Source: Fibrobacter sp. UBA1765
GTDB lineage: Bacteria > Fibrobacterota > Fibrobacteria > Fibrobacterales > Fibrobacteraceae
DNA length: 10,353 nt
Assembly (NCBI GenBank): GCA_002314675.1
Contig: DCGZ01000015.1
Coordinates: forward strand, 248 to 10,600
Direction: 5' to 3'
Of the stretch, positions 6,692 through 10,353 are shown piece by piece; within the stretch, counting starts at the first letter, position 1, and every line of letters begins with the position of its first letter. Below the pieces are notes generated by a model. The model searched no databases, had not been told where the DNA came from, and saw nothing but the letters and a program-made list of their open reading frames with translations. The translations under genes and the position numbers were made by a program.

Positions 6692-7117
6692 TTAAAAACC
6701 TACTGAAAAAACAATGGCGGCTATGGAAGCTGCTCCCAAAATACCGGTAAGGGCGAATAAGCCGTTTCTATCGCTTTGGTAGTCCTTGATATCTTGTTTA
6801 ACTGTATCGTATTGGTATTGGGAAGTGACTCTTTTCTTTGCCAGGTCGGCTGCATGCTTGTCTGCAATTATAGCCTCGGAACCGCAGAATACTGTAGCTG
6901 CAACAAGTATACTTGGCGCGATCCACCTACGAAATGCGCTTTTGCGTGGCTTTGCGCGTTCAAAACGGTAAACAGATTTTTGTGCATTTTGCTCCTGTAA
7001 AGTTGGCTCGGAAATGTCAATTTTAGAAGGTGCAGGAGCGTACACGCTTTGTGTGGTGGCTGGCTCGTTTGCAAATAATAGCGATGTAAACAAGAAAAGG
7101 AAAAAGAAGAACTTCAT
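6692..7117 (-). CDS. Small membrane protein of unknown function, upstream of the FISUMP lipoprotein
   Basis: I do not recognise a family for these 141 residues. A phenylalanine-rich signal peptide (MKFFFFLFLFTSLLFA) suggests cleavage after Ala16. Residues 17-60 are polar and proline-containing, ending in a basic patch (RAKPRKSAFRR, 54-64). Two hydrophobic segments follow, about 65-85 and 119-141, separated by a charged, helix-prone stretch (86-118). The last segment runs to the C-terminus. The protein is thus probably an inner-membrane hairpin with an exported N-terminal tail. Its stop lies 12 bases before the proposed FISUMP start, so the two form an operon and the products may act together in the envelope (inference). 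Only a weak TTTGGAAA precedes the ATG; the AT-rich 7118-7155 must hold the promoter. Confidence 0.7.
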   Translation of the reverse strand: MKFFFFLFLFTSLLFANEPATTQSVYAPAPSKIDISEPTLQEQNAQKSVYRFERAKPRKSAFRRWIAPSILVAATVFCGSEAIIADKHAADLAKKRVTSQYQYDTVKQDIKDYQSDRNGLFALTGILGAASIAAIVFSVGF

Positions 7118-7155
7118 TTTCCAAATATAAATAAAACGGATTTAAAAAGATTATG

Positions 7156-7182
7156 AAAAAAGGAGGCTTGCTTGCCTCCTTT
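7156..7182 (-). terminator. Rho-independent terminator of the LamG lipoprotein gene
   Basis: Minus-strand stem AAAGGAGGC/GCCTCCTTT (9 bp) with a 6-nt loop is followed by T tract positions 7161-7156. It starts two bases after the LamG gene stop. It separates that gene from the small membrane protein gene starting at 7117. Confidence 0.85.
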
Positions 7183-7184
7183 GC

Positions 7185-8873
7185 TTATTTCAATCTTGGC
7201 CAGTAGCCTTCTGGCTTCTGGTTTTCGTACATTACCTTGATGCGGTCTGCATCGGCAGGGATCCTTTGAACAAAGAGTTCGTCGATAATGCCCTTGAAAT
7301 ACTGGCCTGTTGTATCTTTGCCAATTTCTTGTCGGCCAATTACAAAGTCGTTTTCTGTGTAATACTTGTCTTCAAAGTAACCTGTTGCCCCGGAATCATC
7401 TGCAAGTACTCCGTTAAGGTAAAGCTTGAAATCTTCTGCCTGTTGTACGATGGTAAGCATAGCCCATTCATTAGCCTTTGCCGTGGAATCGGCTCTGTAC
7501 CAGTGACGCCATGTGTTATTGAAGGTGCAATCCTTGCAAGTGTCTGCGGCAATGGTATCGGTCTTTGTTTCGTAACGTTCAAAGAGCCAGCCTTCGTTGC
7601 TTGCGAAATACTTCAAGTGGAACTGCGTCGAGCCCTTGCCTAGAACAAATCTGCTTGTAGAAATGTCTTCTACCTTTGCCCAGACTGAAATGCTCATCGT
7701 GTCGTTCATGTCAAAGCTCAAGCCCGCAGAACATGACTGTTCGATATCCACATAGGAACTCTTGCCGTTGTAATAGTATGCGGCACCAACTGAGCCTGTA
7801 GTGTCTACTACATTGTATGGAGTTCCATTTTGCAAGTTGGCCACATCGATTGCTGTTTCCGTACCTTCGTCAAAGTGCCAAGCCGCGATAAAGTTTTTGC
7901 TGAATACGCCTGGAGCGCTTGCGCTTGTTCCTTCACTAAATGAAAGAGTAATGGAGTCCTTGCTGTTTGCCTTTAACGTGTCGAGCAGTACCCAGAAAAC
8001 GGCCTGTTCGCGCTCTGCGTTAAAGTAGCTCTTGTCGAGCTTTAGCATGGTCTTGCCACGCTTTGCGACCCATGCGCCGTTTGTCTTTGAAACCTGTTCG
8101 AAGTCAATGTCGCTTGCTCCAAGGCGGAGTGCGATTGGAACTTGCGTTACCGTGTTTTCGATATCAAGCCCGGCAAGGGAATACTTGAACTGCAGTTGTA
8201 GTGGTTCAACAATAGTATCAGTTTGTACGGAGTCCTGCTTTTCTTCAGTTTCTGTAACTAAGGAAATATGGCCGTTGGCGATAATTTTGATAGGCTCTTC
8301 GAACTCGACAGAGTCTTTGTTTATGCGAATTGTTGAAATTTCTGAGGCAGGCAAGGAATCTATTGCTATTTGCCCATTTTTTACAATGATTTCGCGAAGG
8401 AATGTCGTTCCTGGGATTGAAACCTGCAAAGTATCGCCGTTTTTGTGATCGCCGGCGTCGAGAATGAGTGTCCCTGGCAAGGAAAGCTTATGAGAATATG
8501 TGGAATCTTCCTTGGAAAGTCCTAACTTAAGCAAAATTTCGCCGTTAGAACTGTTGGCTTCTATGGCGAACGTTTCTGGCAAGGAATCCAAAGAATAAAA
8601 CCCGTTGGAATCTGTGGTGGTTCCCCAGCGTTCCGGTAAAGTATCCTTGAAAATGTTGAAATCTTCTGGGATGCAGCGAACTGATGTCTTGGCTGCGACT
8701 CCACCGCCTGCCAAGGTAAGTGTGCCCGAAATAGAGGCGAACTCGGGATTGCCGATTTCGGCGCTGTTGCCTGCTACATTTGAATCAGAGGAACAGGCTG
8801 CCATGGCAACCACAAAAACCCCGGCGACTGCCGAGGGTAGCAAGCCATATAATGCGGATTTCCTAATAATCAC
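7185..8873 (-). CDS. Surface lipoprotein with carboxypeptidase-regulatory-like, DUF2341 and LamG domains
   Basis: A 562-residue secreted lipoprotein; its substrate is unknown. The signal peptide ends in the lipobox MAAC (Cys27). Residues about 46-106 (ISGTLTLAGG through NGFYSLDSLP and FAIEA) resemble a carboxypeptidase-regulatory-like beta-sandwich. Residues about 110-205 are beta-rich and unassigned. About 228-335 matches DUF2341: it starts near YSLAGLDIENTVTQVPIALRL, continues through AVFWVLLDTL and ends at FIAAWHFDEG. About 330-552 is a concanavalin A-like LamG domain (SSYVDI, MSISVWAK, FKLYLNGVL, FKGIIDELFV). LamG modules usually bind carbohydrate or protein, so glycan or surface adhesion is inferred. 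The GTG at 8873 abuts the AGGGG Shine-Dalgarno sequence with no spacing, so the real start may be the third codon, an ATT at 8867. It is the only gene in its transcription unit, divergent from the two-TM gene. Confidence 0.8.
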   Translation of the reverse strand: MIIRKSALYGLLPSAVAGVFVVAMAACSSDSNVAGNSAEIGNPEFASISGTLTLAGGGVAAKTSVRCIPEDFNIFKDTLPERWGTTTDSNGFYSLDSLPETFAIEANSSNGEILLKLGLSKEDSTYSHKLSLPGTLILDAGDHKNGDTLQVSIPGTTFLREIIVKNGQIAIDSLPASEISTIRINKDSVEFEEPIKIIANGHISLVTETEEKQDSVQTDTIVEPLQLQFKYSLAGLDIENTVTQVPIALRLGASDIDFEQVSKTNGAWVAKRGKTMLKLDKSYFNAEREQAVFWVLLDTLKANSKDSITLSFSEGTSASAPGVFSKNFIAAWHFDEGTETAIDVANLQNGTPYNVVDTTGSVGAAYYYNGKSSYVDIEQSCSAGLSFDMNDTMSISVWAKVEDISTSRFVLGKGSTQFHLKYFASNEGWLFERYETKTDTIAADTCKDCTFNNTWRHWYRADSTAKANEWAMLTIVQQAEDFKLYLNGVLADDSGATGYFEDKYYTENDFVIGRQEIGKDTTGQYFKGIIDELFVQRIPADADRIKVMYENQKPEGYWPRLK

Positions 8874-8925
8874 CCCCTAAATATAAAATGAAATTTCAAA
8901 AAAAGTGTTGTCTAAATCATCTTAT

Positions 8926-8943
8926 CGTTGTTTCTAGACAACG
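8926..8943. promoter_or_regulatory. 18-bp palindrome, candidate operator (copy 2), with an extra half-site
   Basis: CGTTGTTTCTAGACAACG has the same 6-nt arms as the copy at 4438-4455 and differs at one central base. An additional GTTGTCTA at 8907-8914 is an exact inverted repeat of TAGACAAC (8935-8942) with 20 bases between, as if a second dimer half-site were present. The palindrome is 52 bases before the LamG gene GTG and 48 or 72 bases before the two possible starts of the divergent plus-strand gene. Confidence 0.6.
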
Positions 8944-9015
8944 GGGTTCCCTTAACTCGTTAAAAATCAAAGACTTACGTAATTTGTTGAAATGTTTTTT
9001 GTTAAATTTTATGGT

Positions 9016-10092
9016 ATGAAAAAATTTATCGTTCCCGTAATTTTGCTTTTTGCTGTAGCAGCGTTGTTCTTTTACCTCCGTTTTGACGATTTCAACCCGT
9101 CAAATATAGACGGAGCTTCCTATTTGAATGCTCGTGCCAAGGTGGATGCCCTTGAACTTGAGCTTTACAAGGCAAAAGACGATCCGGAGCGCCATGCCGA
9201 AATTTTGGCGGAACTCAACAAGGCGTGGATTGCCGTGGAGGCGATTCGTGAACCTGTAAAGGAAGAGCCTGTTAGCGAACCGGAAGTTGCCGTTCCTGCC
9301 AAGGAAGCTGCAACTGCTACAGAAGCTTCTCCGGACGACCAGAAGATGATTTTTATTGCACTTGGCGTGGCTGTATGCGCCATTTTGCTGGTTTTTGTAA
9401 TTGTTCTGCTTAAGAAGGTTTTCAAGAAGAATGGTGTCGATGACCTTGAAGCTCAAAAGGCCGCCCTTTCTGGAGCTGCAAAGGATGAAGAACCGCTTGT
9501 TATCGAAGAACGCTTCCGTAACCCGAAAGGCGGCTTTTCTGGCGAGGACTTGACTTTTACCCGTGTTCGTGGCAGCAAGCGTCCTTCTATTATTGATGAA
9601 GCCAACGCATTTGCCGAAGCTGAACGCGAAAAGAAAAAGCAGGAAGATGCCGAACATGCAGCCGAAGTCGGCAATTCGATGACTCCGAACCAGACCGCAG
9701 CCTCGTTTGCATTTGAAGATTCCGATGGCATTCCTGAAAACAGGATTATGTCGACAAGTCCAGGTTCAAAGCCGCCGCTTCGCCCGACTGCAAAGGAACG
9801 CATTACTTCTGCCTTGCAGAATCTTTCTAGCGCTCTTTCGCGTCCGCGTGGAATTTCCCGTGACCAGACAATGCACCTTCGTACGCAGAGCCATAATACC
9901 ATGATGGGCATGCGCAGCGTAGGCCGCAATCCGCTCGATGTAACGCGCTTTGACAAGGAACAGGCAGACCTTACTACTGTAAAAAAATTGAAGAGCCAGG
10001 GTTGCACTCCGGGAATGATTGCTCAGAAAATGAATATTTCCGAGTCGGATGCGGAAACGCTCATTACCAAGGTACGTGAAAAGGAAAACTGA
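9016..10092 (+). CDS. Two-TM membrane protein with HTH-like C-terminus, function unknown
   Basis: I do not recognise a named family. I start at the ATG at 9016 (358 aa, MKKFIVPVILLF); an in-frame ATG at 8992 adds eight residues, and neither has a clear Shine-Dalgarno sequence. TM1 spans about 3-21. Residues 22-110 are charged, with a helical stretch (ARAKVDALELELYKAKDD) and a Pro/Glu/Val-rich linker. TM2 is about 111-133 and is followed by KKVFKK. The remaining 220 residues are probably cytoplasmic and largely disordered, with Lys/Glu-rich and Ser/Arg/Pro-rich parts. The last 35 (VKKLKSQGCTPGMIAQKMNISESDAETLI) look like a helix-turn-helix of the kind seen at the C-terminus of DUF2802 or SwrB-like membrane proteins (resemblance by eye only). 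It could be a membrane-tethered adaptor or regulator. No strong terminator follows, only a 5-bp stem at 10097-10109. Confidence 0.7.
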   Translation: MKKFIVPVILLFAVAALFFYLRFDDFNPSNIDGASYLNARAKVDALELELYKAKDDPERHAEILAELNKAWIAVEAIREPVKEEPVSEPEVAVPAKEAATATEASPDDQKMIFIALGVAVCAILLVFVIVLLKKVFKKNGVDDLEAQKAALSGAAKDEEPLVIEERFRNPKGGFSGEDLTFTRVRGSKRPSIIDEANAFAEAEREKKKQEDAEHAAEVGNSMTPNQTAASFAFEDSDGIPENRIMSTSPGSKPPLRPTAKERITSALQNLSSALSRPRGISRDQTMHLRTQSHNTMMGMRSVGRNPLDVTRFDKEQADLTTVKKLKSQGCTPGMIAQKMNISESDAETLITKVREKEN

Positions 10093-10166
10093 GGTCGCAC
10101 TTTCAGTGCTTTGAGGCGTGAGGTCGTAAGTAAGATGCAAGAGCCAGATGCAAGATGCAAGAAATT
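10093..10166. repeat. Intergenic short direct repeats
   Basis: GAGGTCG occurs twice (10091-10097 and 10120-10126), and AGATGCAAG recurs three times between 10133 and 10161, the last two overlapping. The stretch leads into the hairpin repeat and looks like a decayed relative of the heptamer array. No gene is visible here. Confidence 0.45.
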
Positions 10167-10257
10167 TGTAACACACAGTGTCGTTGCGAGCGAAGCGCGG
10201 CAATCTAGTCAGTGAACTAGGCTTGTTCTAGATTACTTCGCGTTGCTCGTAATGACA
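10167..10257 (+). repeat. Complete intergenic hairpin repeat
   Basis: TGTAAC, six bases, then a 30-nt arm (10179-10208, starting TGTCGTTGCGAGCGAAGCG), a 19-nt loop and a returning 30-nt arm (10228-10257, ending GCTCGTAATGACA). The arms match at 23 of 30 positions; four of the seven differences are G-U pairs in the plus-strand RNA and the other three are mismatches. The TGTCATTGCGAGCGAAGC wording resembles intergenic palindromes of other bacteria. An inverted partial copy is at 1-57 and a third copy begins at 10336. Confidence 0.75.
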
Positions 10258-10272
10258 AGTTAAGATACAAGA

Positions 10273-10335
10273 ATACAGAGGACAGAAGACAGTAGGAAGA
10301 CGAAAGACGTAAGGCGTAAGAAGGAAGGTAGGAAT
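10273..10335 (+). repeat. Degenerate heptanucleotide tandem array
   Basis: From 10275 the sequence divides into successive 7-mers ACAGAGG, ACAGAAG, ACAGTAG, GAAGACG, AAAGACG, TAAGGCG, TAAGAAG and GAAGGTA (to 10330). The inverted array at 58-112 opens with the same ATACAGAGGACAG and also ends just before a TGTAAC block. Confidence 0.65.
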
Positions 10336-10353
10336 TGTAACTTTCTATGTCAT
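10336..10353 (+). repeat. Start of a third hairpin repeat, cut by the window edge
   Basis: TGTAAC, exactly six bases, then TGTCAT matches the first 18 positions of the elements at 10167 and (inverted) at 57-40. The remainder would lie beyond the window. Confidence 0.5.

Noticed and set aside
5366..7117. Stop-codon readthrough joining the 141-aa protein and the FISUMP protein, which are in the same frame
   Set aside because: A separate Shine-Dalgarno sequence and a full lipoprotein signal peptide follow the TAA, which only makes sense for a new start.
9100..9657. 185-codon minus-strand frame within the two-TM gene
   Set aside because: Shadow of the plus-strand gene, which has clear TM segments and coherent composition.
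10097..10112. Hairpin GCACT/AGTGC with TTT as a terminator of the two-TM gene
   Set aside because: The stem is only five base pairs with a 3-nt loop and a short T run, too weak to call.
10273..10335. Heptamer array considered as a CRISPR-like repeat
   Set aside because: Units of seven bases without spacers, no long conserved repeat and no cas genes.

Overview
The window looks like chromosomal DNA from a Fibrobacter species (phylum Fibrobacterota). Two protein families that are largely private to that group lie side by side here: a FISUMP-type lipoprotein (Fibrobacter succinogenes major paralogous domain, TIGR02145) and a TIGR02147 regulator-like protein. A secreted modular pectate lyase with a Ser-rich linker and a lipoprotein with DUF2341 and LamG domains fit the same plant-fibre-degrading lifestyle. 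This assignment rests on recognising protein families by eye, not on a database search.

Layout. 1-112: intergenic repeat (part of a hairpin element plus a 7-nt degenerate array). 123-1642 (+): rdgB-like XTP/dITP diphosphatase and a cytoplasmic-looking asparaginase, overlapping by one base and ended by a strong hairpin terminator. 1687-4368 (-): terminator and an 869-aa secreted family 1 pectate lyase. 4438-4455: an 18-bp palindrome in the divergent promoter region. 4509-5360 (+): the TIGR02147 protein. 5366-7117 (-): a two-domain FISUMP lipoprotein, five bases from the TIGR02147 stop, preceded in the same transcription unit by a 141-aa small membrane protein. 7156-8873 (-): terminator and a 562-aa LamG lipoprotein. 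8926-8943: a second, nearly identical palindrome. 9016-10092 (+): a two-TM protein with an HTH-like C-terminus. 10093-10353: a second, more complete intergenic repeat and the start of a third copy.

How the parts may work together. The pectate lyase and the three membrane- or surface-directed proteins are cell-envelope or secreted products, while rdgB-asparaginase is an unrelated housekeeping pair. The two copies of the palindrome (17 of 18 bases identical) sit between divergent gene pairs, one directly beside the putative HTH regulator. This suggests a small regulon controlled by the TIGR02147 protein or a relative (inference).

Most notable observations: (1) the shared palindrome; (2) the FISUMP gene has no AUG, GUG or UUG that could start its clear lipoprotein signal peptide, and an AUA codon sits exactly where the start should be, behind a good Shine-Dalgarno sequence; (3) composite repeats at both ends of the window, in inverted orientation, with compensatory base changes in the hairpin.
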